Below are positions 50,853 to 58,441 of a stretch of DNA of 64,000 bases, piece after piece (the stretch's first letter is position 1; the number at the start of each line of letters is the position of its first letter). The notes under the pieces are model-generated. The model was not told where the DNA came from, did no database searches, and was given only the letters and a program-made list of their open reading frames with translations. The stretch comes from a virus. The stretch is from IMG/VR virus record IMGVR_UViG_3300042389_001478, positions 62,001-126,000 of that record. One strand, written 5' to 3'. The position numbers and the translations under genes are program-made.

Positions 50853-52516
50853 TGTAGTTTTTCTTTCATATTTGCATATTCTATGAAGTCTTCGTTTCGT
50901 AATTGTCTTAAGTCGTTCTTTGCGTTTTGAGCAAGGTTGTTGTTTGAAATAATGTTATTCAAAACATCCAAAGCCTTAGAAATATTGTATGGCTCGGTAT
51001 GCATTCCATTAATAGCAAAACCATAGTCTAGATCTTTTATCATGTTTAACAAAATCATAGATGATGCCATTTGATGATTTGGCAAATGCTTAGAAACTAG
51101 TGTGGTTAAAATATCATACGCAGTATTAGCCTGTGGTAATTCTTTGATGGTGTCTAGCGTTAATAGATTTTCATGCCATTTACCTTGTAATCCAGTTAGC
51201 TTAACAGAGTCGAAGTAATCCTCCCACCTGCGAGCTATATCGTCCCAATTATAGTGTTGCTCAGTTAGTTTTCTGGTTTCGAAGCTTTTTTGCTCTCGTA
51301 AAAACTCTGGCATCTTACTAAAATCATACAATACTTCGACTAAATGATCGTTGTCGGGATATACTCTAATAGCTTTGGTTTCTAGTTCTTTAAAGTATTG
51401 ATTAATCTTAATCGGATATCCGTTTAGTTTTCTAACAACATCGCTCATAGCGCTATAGTCCACAGAAGCTATAGGAACACCACATGCTCCGGCTTCCACT
51501 TGTGGCATTCCAAAACCCTCACAAATAGCATATTGAACATAGATATCAAAGGAATTAATAATGGTGGCTAAGGTTTGTGATGTTACTCCTGAGCTAACAT
51601 TCGGCATAGAAAAAGACTTTTGGCCGCATCTTGGGCAAAAACTAACAGGATGTTGATATAAACAAGGAGCAAAATATGCGCAATTTTTACAATTATAGGT
51701 GAACAATACTCTGTTTCCTACCTTGTATTCTTTTAATAATTGCGGTAGATCCCAGCCAGCGTCGGGGTAGCTTGTATGTAGATATAGATAAGTATTCTTG
51801 CCCTTTTCGTCTCCTTCTTTTTCAAATTTCTCTAATAGGCTTTTTAAAGAAGCAAATAATTCTGGCATGAGTTTGCGTTTCTGGTTTCTCATAACAGAAC
51901 CAATAATAAATGATGATTCACTAAGACCTAGGGCCTTTTTAACGAATTGCTTATTCCCGATGATATTAAATGTTGCCAGGTCTACTCCTGGCGAAGTTGT
52001 ACTGATATATTTAATTTTATTATTGCTTTGCTGCAGCAGCGTGTCTCTGCCGAAGTCTGAGTATGTGAATATCGCATCCGCATGAAGAAATGTATCTATC
52101 CATTCTTCTTGTTGTGGTGCCGAATCAACTGTTGGCATTAGAACCCAATGATAGAAAGGTCTTAGAGGAGAAAACTGTTGATAAGAACTCATCCAGTAGT
52201 CTCTAACATCAAACACTATATCTGGTTGAAAATCTAATAGTACTCTCTCGAATCTCCATCTTCCAAACTGATTTTCGGTTGAACTGCTGTATTCTTTATG
52301 TCTAGGGTCTTTATCGTCAACAGCATTCGCGTAATATTTCCATGTTATACCAACATCCTTAGGATCATTCACTTTGCCATATGATGCAAATTCTGCTATC
52401 TCATATTTGCCAGTGGCGTGAAGTCTTTTAAGTATTTCTTTAGAGTAAGTACCAAAGCCAGAACTTAAAAAGCTAGCCTCAGAGCACATGAGAATCTTTA
52501 GTTTTTTTGATGACAT
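50849..52516 (-). CDS. GT4-family glycosyltransferase with zinc-ribbon insertion
   Basis: A 555-residue protein. KILMCSEASFLSSGFGTYSK at the N-terminus is a GT4 acceptor domain with a glycine loop. EGFGMPQVE (E333 and E341) is the EX7E motif, followed by AGACGVPIASVD. Between the two domains lies an insertion with C276, C279, C285, C294 and C297 (CKNC, CPRC) that looks like a zinc ribbon. The C-terminal 140 residues are helical. No ribosome site is evident before the ATG, which sits just past a GC-rich hairpin. First gene of the glycan cassette after ssb. Confidence 0.8.
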   Translation of the reverse strand: MSSKKLKILMCSEASFLSSGFGTYSKEILKRLHATGKYEIAEFASYGKVNDPKDVGITWKYYANAVDDKDPRHKEYSSSTENQFGRWRFERVLLDFQPDIVFDVRDYWMSSYQQFSPLRPFYHWVLMPTVDSAPQQEEWIDTFLHADAIFTYSDFGRDTLLQQSNNKIKYISTTSPGVDLATFNIIGNKQFVKKALGLSESSFIIGSVMRNQKRKLMPELFASLKSLLEKFEKEGDEKGKNTYLYLHTSYPDAGWDLPQLLKEYKVGNRVLFTYNCKNCAYFAPCLYQHPVSFCPRCGQKSFSMPNVSSGVTSQTLATIINSFDIYVQYAICEGFGMPQVEAGACGVPIASVDYSAMSDVVRKLNGYPIKINQYFKELETKAIRVYPDNDHLVEVLYDFSKMPEFLREQKSFETRKLTEQHYNWDDIARRWEDYFDSVKLTGLQGKWHENLLTLDTIKELPQANTAYDILTTLVSKHLPNHQMASSMILLNMIKDLDYGFAINGMHTEPYNISKALDVLNNIISNNNLAQNAKNDLRQLRNEDFIEYANMKEKLQ

Positions 52517-52525
52517 AATGAAAAC

Positions 52526-52543
52526 GGGGGATATTTCACCCCC
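52526..52543 (-). promoter_or_regulatory. GC-rich hairpin between ssb and the glycan cassette
   Basis: GGGGG at 52526-52530 pairs with CCCCC at 52539-52543 across an eight-base loop. On the minus strand it is followed by GTTTT and then the ATG of the GT4 gene ten bases later. It could be a weak terminator for ssb transcripts or a leader hairpin over the GT4 ribosome site. The T run is short, so either role is uncertain. Confidence 0.35.
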
Positions 52544-52576
52544 ATCTCCCGGAAATGATTGGTAGTGATAATAAGA

Positions 52577-52948
52577 TTAAAAGCTGACTACTTCTTCTGC
52601 TGATTCCTTGCTTTTCTTTGAAAGCTTAGTAATCTTAGAAAAATTATTTACACGAACCTTAAGAGAGTTATGCTTAACACCATCCTTCTCCCAAGAGTCG
52701 TTCCTTAATGAGCCTTCGACCAAAACCAAATCACCCTTCTTGAAAGACTGGCCGATGATTTCTGCTCCACTATCCCAGGCTTCACAAGGCACAAAGGTTG
52801 TTACCTTGTCCTTCTCTCCATTAGCCTTAGTGTACTCACGAGATACAGCAACAGTAAAATTGACTACTGAAGTCTGCTTGCCTGCTGTATTAACCACACG
52901 AACTTCTGGATCTCTAGCTAAATTACCGCGTAAAATGTTAATATTCAT
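52577..52948 (-). CDS. ssb: Single-stranded DNA-binding protein
   Basis: A 123-residue OB-fold protein that coats single-stranded DNA at the fork. It begins MNINILRGNLARDPEVR. Typical SSB features follow: VVNFTVAVSREYT, TTFVPCEAWDSGAEII, KKGDLVLVEGSLRNDSW and a short acidic tail ending EEVVSF. The ATG at 52948 is chosen over an in-frame ATG 48 bases upstream, because AAGGAG lies six bases before it and the upstream extension runs through the -10 element of the promoter. The C-terminal tail is acidic but lacks the classic DDDIPF ending. Confidence 0.92.
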   Translation of the reverse strand: MNINILRGNLARDPEVRVVNTAGKQTSVVNFTVAVSREYTKANGEKDKVTTFVPCEAWDSGAEIIGQSFKKGDLVLVEGSLRNDSWEKDGVKHNSLKVRVNNFSKITKLSKKSKESAEEVVSF

Positions 52949-52954
52949 TAACTT

Positions 52955-52960
52955 CTCCTT
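52955..52960 (-). promoter_or_regulatory. Strong ribosome binding site of ssb
   Basis: AAGGAG on the minus strand, six bases before the ATG at 52948. It decides the start of ssb. Confidence 0.85.
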
Positions 52961-52985
52961 GAAAAAAAGACCAATGTACTGAACT

Positions 52986-53013
52986 ATTATAGCCATGACG
53001 CGACGAGCGTCAA
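52986..53013 (-). promoter_or_regulatory. Sigma-70-type promoter for ssb
   Basis: On the minus strand TTGACG (53013-53008) and TATAAT (52991-52986) are separated by 16 bases. The start of transcription would fall near 52979, giving a leader of about 30 bases before the ssb ATG. The -35 overlaps the TGA stop of the polymerase C-half gene. It is the only near-consensus promoter seen in the replication half of the window. Confidence 0.8.
52996..53012 (-). promoter_or_regulatory. Palindrome overlapping the ssb promoter (candidate operator)
   Basis: TGACGC at 53012-53007 and GCGTCA at 53001-52996 form a perfect six-base inverted repeat around five bases. It covers the -35 and most of the spacer. 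A repressor or activator bound here would control ssb. Alternatively it is a short hairpin at the end of the polymerase transcript, though no T run follows. Confidence 0.55.
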
Positions 53014-54638
53014 GTTTTTGGAATATAAGTTTTTTCTACGATAAACGAATCGCCGTTCTTTGATCTGTTGCCTTTGACAATAATAACATTGCCTTGAAAT
53101 AAAATATTTCGATAAGCTTTGTAAGCTTCGGGAAAAAAAATAACAGAATCTAAAACACCAGTACCGTCACTCAGTGTAACAAACGCCATCTCTAATCCAG
53201 GATTTTTACCAGTCTTGGTTTTAGTAACACTTAGGTTATCAATCTCGCCACATAAGATCAGATTGTCACTCATTAGAGATGTCTTAAAATCTTTACATGT
53301 TGTATTTGTCATAGTGATATCATACATATCGACCTTAGAACAAGTAATGCTGCAGCCGAGTATCTCGTCCTCGGTGTCAGAAATCCATTCTGGATTGTCT
53401 TCCAAAGAATGCGGAGGCTTATTAAAGTTATTAATTAGTCCCAATATTATAGATTTTCTATTCTTATTAGACTTTCCGTTGTGATAAAGATCATATAATC
53501 CATCTCCAAGGGATTTATATTTATGTATATTGCCTAGAATAAATTCTGCTTCTTTTTTGGTTAGTTCAGAAGCTAGATTAAGTTCAAACAGCATACATGT
53601 CCTACTTTTATTTAAATAGGATAGCGCCCCACTTTGTATTAATGCTTTTGCGGCAATGGAGTTGATATTCATTAAAACCTGCAGCAGCATTTCTGTCCAG
53701 TTCATTGTATCAAAATCTAAATGCTTAGTATTTTTTATATTACTAAGTTTATCAAATACCGACTGTCCAAATCCTTTAATATCTGTTAGGCCAAAGTATA
53801 TCTTATCATTCTTTAAAATAAATAGTTTATTAAGGTTTCTAATGTCTGGTATTGATACTGAAACATCCATTTCGCTAGCATTTTGAACCAGTTCTTTAAT
53901 TTCTGCTTTTGGGTCAATTTTATCCTTAGCAAATCTTAAATATGAAGCGAAAAAGATCTTAGGGAAATGGGCTTTGGTAAATGCTGACAAATATGCGTTT
54001 ATAGCATAAGATACAGAGTGGGACTTATTGAATGAATACCTCTGAGATTTTTCGATCCATCCGAAAATTTCCTCTGCTTGATCAGCTGATACTGTGCCAA
54101 TTTTTTCGCACCCTTGTATAAACTTAACTTTAATTTTTGCCATTTCTTCAGGCTTCTTTTTCCCAATAGCCTTTCTTAACATGTCTGCTTCTTGCAAATC
54201 AAAGCCAGCAACAGTTTTAGCTATTTCCATTGCCTGTTCTTGATAAATCATCTCTCCATATGTTTCCTTTAAAATAGGTTCCAAAGACGGATGATAATAA
54301 TCTACAGACTCCTGCGCATTCTTCTTGTCTATAAAATGATTAGAAACAGATTTGCCATCTCTAAAAGCCTCAAGACAACCAGGTCTCATAATACTAATTA
54401 AGGCAGAGAGCTGTTCTATATTCTCTGGCTTTAATTTTTTAGCCATAGACTTGCCGAGCCTAGACTCTAGCTGAAAACATCCCTTAGTATTGCCATCAGA
54501 AAGCAATTGCCAAGTTTTTGAACAATCTAAATGAATATGTTCTATGGTTGGATCAAAATTGATATGAATATGCTCATCCGTAGAGTCTGGCATAATATCA
54601 AAAGAGCATCCACAAGAATATTGAAATGTTTTAGGCAT
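53010..54638 (-). CDS. dnaE: DNA polymerase III alpha subunit, C-terminal half
   Basis: A 542-residue protein covering the part of DnaE downstream of the palm. It has a Cys-rich leader (FQYSCGCSFDI, IHLDC), then TWQLLSDGNTKGCFQLESRLG, ISIMRPGCLEAFR, IYQEQAMEIAKTVAGF, EADMLRKAIGKKKPEEM, SFNKSHSVSYAI, helix-hairpin-helix-like repeats, and a C-terminal OB fold (NLILCGEIDNLSVTKTKTGK). It carries the fingers and DNA-binding regions, but no catalytic aspartate; those are in the separate N-half. It overlaps the DnaQ-like gene by eight bases. The split probably gives a two-chain polymerase. Confidence 0.92.
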   Translation of the reverse strand: MPKTFQYSCGCSFDIMPDSTDEHIHINFDPTIEHIHLDCSKTWQLLSDGNTKGCFQLESRLGKSMAKKLKPENIEQLSALISIMRPGCLEAFRDGKSVSNHFIDKKNAQESVDYYHPSLEPILKETYGEMIYQEQAMEIAKTVAGFDLQEADMLRKAIGKKKPEEMAKIKVKFIQGCEKIGTVSADQAEEIFGWIEKSQRYSFNKSHSVSYAINAYLSAFTKAHFPKIFFASYLRFAKDKIDPKAEIKELVQNASEMDVSVSIPDIRNLNKLFILKNDKIYFGLTDIKGFGQSVFDKLSNIKNTKHLDFDTMNWTEMLLQVLMNINSIAAKALIQSGALSYLNKSRTCMLFELNLASELTKKEAEFILGNIHKYKSLGDGLYDLYHNGKSNKNRKSIILGLINNFNKPPHSLEDNPEWISDTEDEILGCSITCSKVDMYDITMTNTTCKDFKTSLMSDNLILCGEIDNLSVTKTKTGKNPGLEMAFVTLSDGTGVLDSVIFFPEAYKAYRNILFQGNVIIVKGNRSKNGDSFIVEKTYIPKT

Positions 54639-55329
54639 GGCTAGCGGTGAAAGAGTCTTTGAATTTTATTTTATTGCTTAGATTACGATGGAGCTTAAGG
54701 AATCGAATTAGGATATCGGCGCAGTCCTTAACGTCTTTTAAGGCATCGTGTGCTCCAACCTTAGAGATTCCAAAATAGTCTCTTAATGAATCTAGGGTAT
54801 AACTCTTTAAGTCTCCATTATTTTCAAACCAATAAAAAATTAAATTCATGATATCAACAACATCTCTAGGATAAAAGATATCGGTCTTTGATTCTTTATT
54901 TACGTTACCATATTTATTGCTTAGTCTATCAACTATTGGTAGATCAAAACGATAAATATTATAGCCAGCAGCTATTGGAGCACTAAATTGACTTTTTTTA
55001 GATGATCTGCTGTGATACATTTCTAAATAGTTGGTAAACATCTTCCAAGATTGCTCTTGTGAAGGATACTGTTTCCAGTCTTTTAGAATGTCATCCTTAG
55101 AACATCCCTTAACTTTAGCATGAAAGTCCAGAATATCTGTTGTATATTCATAATTTTCGTCTTTTGCCAGAACATCTGGCTTAAAGAAAATATTAAATTC
55201 AGACTTTGGTACTATTTCGAGTTTAATAGGATCAATAATAACCGAGGCTATCTGAACCGGACTGCAAATCCTGGGATCAGATCCGTCTGTTTCAAAATCA
55301 AAAACACAGATTTTATTATAGTTAATCAT
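54631..55329 (-). CDS. DnaQ-like 3'-5' exonuclease (DEDDh)
   Basis: A 232-residue proofreading-type exonuclease. ExoI is VFDFETDGSD (D11, E13). ExoII is AGYNIYRFDLPIV (D129). ExoIII is VGAHDALKDVKDCADIL (H194, D199). All five DEDDh residues are present. Its position between the two halves of the polymerase gene suggests it serves the phage polymerase, as DnaQ serves DnaE. It starts four bases after the small upstream gene. Confidence 0.9.
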   Translation of the reverse strand: MINYNKICVFDFETDGSDPRICSPVQIASVIIDPIKLEIVPKSEFNIFFKPDVLAKDENYEYTTDILDFHAKVKGCSKDDILKDWKQYPSQEQSWKMFTNYLEMYHSRSSKKSQFSAPIAAGYNIYRFDLPIVDRLSNKYGNVNKESKTDIFYPRDVVDIMNLIFYWFENNGDLKSYTLDSLRDYFGISKVGAHDALKDVKDCADILIRFLKLHRNLSNKIKFKDSFTASHA

Positions 55330-55333
55330 TAGT

Positions 55334-55531
55334 TTAGTCGTTTACTTCTACTTCTATTAGTGGTAAAACTTGGATACGTTGAGCTTGATCCGACAGCAAT
55401 GCTGCATTAATAGCCTTACAGCAACTAACTCTTTCTTCTGTCAGCTTTATATATTCATTAACCGCGCCCTGGTCATTTTTTAGTTTAAATGTCTGACCGA
55501 TAGCAACTTCCATAAACTTTTTAATCGCCAT
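55334..55531 (-). CDS. Small hypothetical protein between polymerase halves
   Basis: A 65-residue protein with a short beta-barrel-like pattern (FMEVAIGQTFKLKNDQGAVNEYIKL and a C-terminal IQVLPLIEVEV). Similar small proteins with an F..L..G..F.......Y.K pattern occur in phage genomes without known function. Two bases separate it from the polymerase N-half, so it is co-translated. It might bridge the polymerase halves, but nothing in the sequence proves this. Confidence 0.65.
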   Translation of the reverse strand: MAIKKFMEVAIGQTFKLKNDQGAVNEYIKLTEERVSCCKAINAALLSDQAQRIQVLPLIEVEVND

Positions 55532-55533
55532 AT

Positions 55534-57408
55534 TTATTCTCCTGTTCTTAAAATATCTCGAATAGTCATAATTTTATCTAACATTGCTACGCCTAAAATA
55601 TCAAATTTAATTATACCCAATGATTCTAAATCTTGCATCTCCATGCCCGCTATCATCTGTTCATTTTTTGAATCATAAACCATCGGACACGATACGTTCA
55701 AGGGGTTGGCACTAATTGCTATACCAGCGGCGTGTTTGGACTGATTAGACTTCGTGCCCTCCAATCTTATAGCCTGCTCAAATCTTTTTGCAAGCGGGCC
55801 TTGTAGTTCATTCTTTTCGTCAATAAAGCACCATTCTTTGAGTTTATCTGGCTGATTTTCCAAAGCCCATCTTATAATTGATGCTTCGCCGGTCTCTTCT
55901 TTCATTTCTTGAAGATCATCGGCAATCTTAGACTCATCTGGGATACTTTTGGTAATTTTGTTCATCTCATCGAAAGAAATATTGCCATATACTCTTAATA
56001 CGTCTTTGATAGCTCCTCTGCCTTTAATGGTATTGAACGTTATCATCTGAGACACCTTATCTTGACCATAACATTGTTTAATATATTCAATAACATTTTC
56101 TCTTTTGTTAATTGGTACGTCAACATCGATATCTGGCATTGAGATATGATCTTTACTATTACGACCAGCATTATAAAATCTGTCAAAGAGGAGATTATAT
56201 TTAATTGGATCTATGCTAGTTATGCCAATCAAATATGAGACCAAACAACCTGCAGCACTTCCTCTTCCAGGTCCTGGCAGCCAATTATTAGATCTCACAT
56301 AGTTAACAATATCTTGGACAATTAAAAAGTAGCTTGATAAATCGGCACCCTGCAAAACATCAAGCTCGTACTTAATTCTATCAACATATTTTTGATGGTC
56401 TTCTTTTGGAATATCGTTAGCAATTTTTTCTCTCCAACCCTTTCTACATAATTCTCGTAGATATTCGGCATCATCCGAATTATTAGGACAGGGGAACGGA
56501 GGTAGTTGTGGCTTGTCTAGAATATTGTATTCTTCACATAAATTAGCCACAAAATTGGTATTTTCGATTTCCTCATCTGTATGAAATGATCGTATTTCTT
56601 CCTGGGATAATATATGAAAGTTATCAGAAGTAAAAAAGCATCCAAGAGGAACTTCCTCGTCGTTTGTGATCTTTCTGCTGATCTCTGGGAAGGTTGTTTT
56701 TAAATTATTGCACAGCAACACTCTCTGATCAATTGCATCCTCCTTACGGCAATAATGAGCGTCTGGCGTGGCTATGATCTTAGTGGCAGTCTGCTTGGAA
56801 AGTTCTCTCATCGCATCGGTCAATATCTTTTGGATTGGCGAGTTTTCTGAGTCCATGAGTTGAGCCTCAAGGAAAAAGTTGTCTTTTCCAAAGATCTCCT
56901 TATATAGACCAATTTGTTGAATACCAATTTCTTTCCAGTCTGGATTTAGGCTTTCTCCTAACATAATTTTATCGGCTATCGTGGAGCCAGCATGTCCACA
57001 AAAACCAATAATATTATTGTTGCAAAACTGGGCTAGTGTCGATAGATTAAGTCTTGGTTTATGGTAATAAAAGTCTGGCCTGTTGGATTCCGAAGTTATT
57101 CTTATTAAGCTTTTCCATCCTTCAAAGTTTTTTGCTAATATAACAAAATGACTAAGGTCTCTATTTTCTTTGCTTTGTATTGATGGGTCATCATTGCAAA
57201 TATATAGCTCACAACCTAGGATCGGTTTGATTCCATGCTTTTTCATTTCGGTATAAAACTTTACAGTTCCGGCGATATTGCCATGATCTGTTAGGGCACA
57301 GGAAGAAGCTCCAATTTCTTGACATCTTTCAGCCATTGTTTTTGGCTGAGATAATCCGTCCAATAAGCTATACATCGAATGACAATGGAGAGGGGTGTAA
57401 TTTTTCAT
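55534..57408 (-). CDS. dnaE: DNA polymerase III alpha subunit, N-terminal half (PHP + palm)
   Basis: A 624-residue protein. The PHP domain starts PLHCHSMYSLLDG and keeps the metal-site set H8, H10, D17, H42, E67, H87, C137, D216 and H218, as in DnaE proteins with an active PHP exonuclease. The palm begins PGPGRGSAAGCLVSYLIG, with catalytic D428 and D430 in MPDIDVDVP and D603 in GIIKFDILG. The chain ends about 20 residues after D603, where normal DnaE proteins continue into the fingers. No intein residues are seen at the end. ATGA overlap couples it to the upstream nuclease gene. Together with the gene at 53010 it makes one full DnaE. Confidence 0.94.
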   Translation of the reverse strand: MKNYTPLHCHSMYSLLDGLSQPKTMAERCQEIGASSCALTDHGNIAGTVKFYTEMKKHGIKPILGCELYICNDDPSIQSKENRDLSHFVILAKNFEGWKSLIRITSESNRPDFYYHKPRLNLSTLAQFCNNNIIGFCGHAGSTIADKIMLGESLNPDWKEIGIQQIGLYKEIFGKDNFFLEAQLMDSENSPIQKILTDAMRELSKQTATKIIATPDAHYCRKEDAIDQRVLLCNNLKTTFPEISRKITNDEEVPLGCFFTSDNFHILSQEEIRSFHTDEEIENTNFVANLCEEYNILDKPQLPPFPCPNNSDDAEYLRELCRKGWREKIANDIPKEDHQKYVDRIKYELDVLQGADLSSYFLIVQDIVNYVRSNNWLPGPGRGSAAGCLVSYLIGITSIDPIKYNLLFDRFYNAGRNSKDHISMPDIDVDVPINKRENVIEYIKQCYGQDKVSQMITFNTIKGRGAIKDVLRVYGNISFDEMNKITKSIPDESKIADDLQEMKEETGEASIIRWALENQPDKLKEWCFIDEKNELQGPLAKRFEQAIRLEGTKSNQSKHAAGIAISANPLNVSCPMVYDSKNEQMIAGMEMQDLESLGIIKFDILGVAMLDKIMTIRDILRTGE

Positions 57409-58403
57409 GCGGTGCTTCCGGGTGCTTTGTAGTGTCCAATACTATAACCCGGAGTCTGGTATTCGTCAATCACGGTTTCTGTGCCTTTTGTGTCTATATC
57501 GTGTTTTACTTGCTCACACTTGGTCATGCATTTATCTTTTGGTATTAGCTGGTTATCTCTGTATTCTTTTAGTGGAGTTACCGAGGTATTCTCAAATGTT
57601 GTTTTTCCAAAATGGCATAGCTTAGTACATTTCCAACTCTTGTTAAGTTGGGGTTTTTGTGTATTCTTTATAGTTTCAAATTTGTTCTTTAGCATGATTT
57701 CCGTTTTAAAAAGATCGCTTTTATCAAAACAAATAGTAAATGCTCCGCCATCATTAATAAAATCAATAGATATCATTACATGCTCAATCTCTGGATACAG
57801 GTGTTGTATCGCATAATGATATATTCTCAACTGAGGATCATTTTGCAATTTTTCATGAGTTTTTTCTTCTCCGGTTGCCCAATCTAGCCTTCTTCCGGTT
57901 TTCCAATCTATTACTTCTAAAGTCTTATCGTTTATTTTAGTGATAAGATCAATGGTACCCTTGATTGCTAAATTGCCTTCTAGTAATCCCTCTTTAGTAT
58001 CATATTTATAAGAAGACCATGGTTTTTTAATTTCAATGTCAAAATGCTGCTCTGGTTGCACTATGTTCCTATTCCTTGGGTCAAACATACCACCATTATA
58101 TTCTAGGGCTTTGTAAACCCATCCGTGACAATCTTTATAGTCTTTCAGATCCCATTCGTGGTGAGTAAATCTAGACGTATAATACTTATATACTTTTTCT
58201 ATGATTGTGTTTAGGCTATAGCTATTAATGTCTACGGCCCCCACAACATCATCTTCAAAAACATCTATCTTGTTTTGCTGATTAAGTTTGACATATGCCA
58301 ATATTTCTAGAACCTTATGTACTACAGTACCTTTGTCCGCTTTTTTATTAGACGGAGATCTCAAGCCAAGGATATATTCGAAAAAATATTGCTGAGGGCA
58401 CAT
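57405..58403 (-). CDS. RecB/Cas4-like PD-(D/E)XK nuclease
   Basis: A 332-residue nuclease from the ATG at 58403. Motifs are GTVVHKVLE (H29), IKGTIDLI (D152), LEVIDWKTG (D166, K168) and a QLRIYHYAIQ helix. C2, C259, C263, C292 and C296 could hold an iron-sulfur cluster as in AddB/Cas4 proteins. The true start is probably upstream: in-frame codons before the ATG read YLRSSSYGTHS, matching the usual S-S-L..Y..CP lead-in. No in-frame ATG, GTG or TTG exists there, but an ATT at 58446-58448 has GAGGGG seven bases ahead. It is likely involved in recombination or genome processing. Confidence 0.85.
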   Translation of the reverse strand: MCPQQYFFEYILGLRSPSNKKADKGTVVHKVLEILAYVKLNQQNKIDVFEDDVVGAVDINSYSLNTIIEKVYKYYTSRFTHHEWDLKDYKDCHGWVYKALEYNGGMFDPRNRNIVQPEQHFDIEIKKPWSSYKYDTKEGLLEGNLAIKGTIDLITKINDKTLEVIDWKTGRRLDWATGEEKTHEKLQNDPQLRIYHYAIQHLYPEIEHVMISIDFINDGGAFTICFDKSDLFKTEIMLKNKFETIKNTQKPQLNKSWKCTKLCHFGKTTFENTSVTPLKEYRDNQLIPKDKCMTKCEQVKHDIDTKGTETVIDEYQTPGYSIGHYKAPGSTA

Positions 58404-58441
58404 TGAGTGGGTGCCGTAAGAACTACTTCTTAGATATGTTA

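Noticed and set aside
52949-52996. Longer SSB starting at ATG 52996
   Set aside because: The extension lies over the -10 element and upstream of a strong AAGGAG; SSB family proteins begin at the MNINILRGNL-like sequence.
53010-57408. Split intein joining the two DnaE halves
   Set aside because: The N-half ends in ordinary DnaE sequence with no intein start, and the C-half begins with a normal Met and a Cys-rich leader with no intein C-terminal motif before the DnaE sequence.
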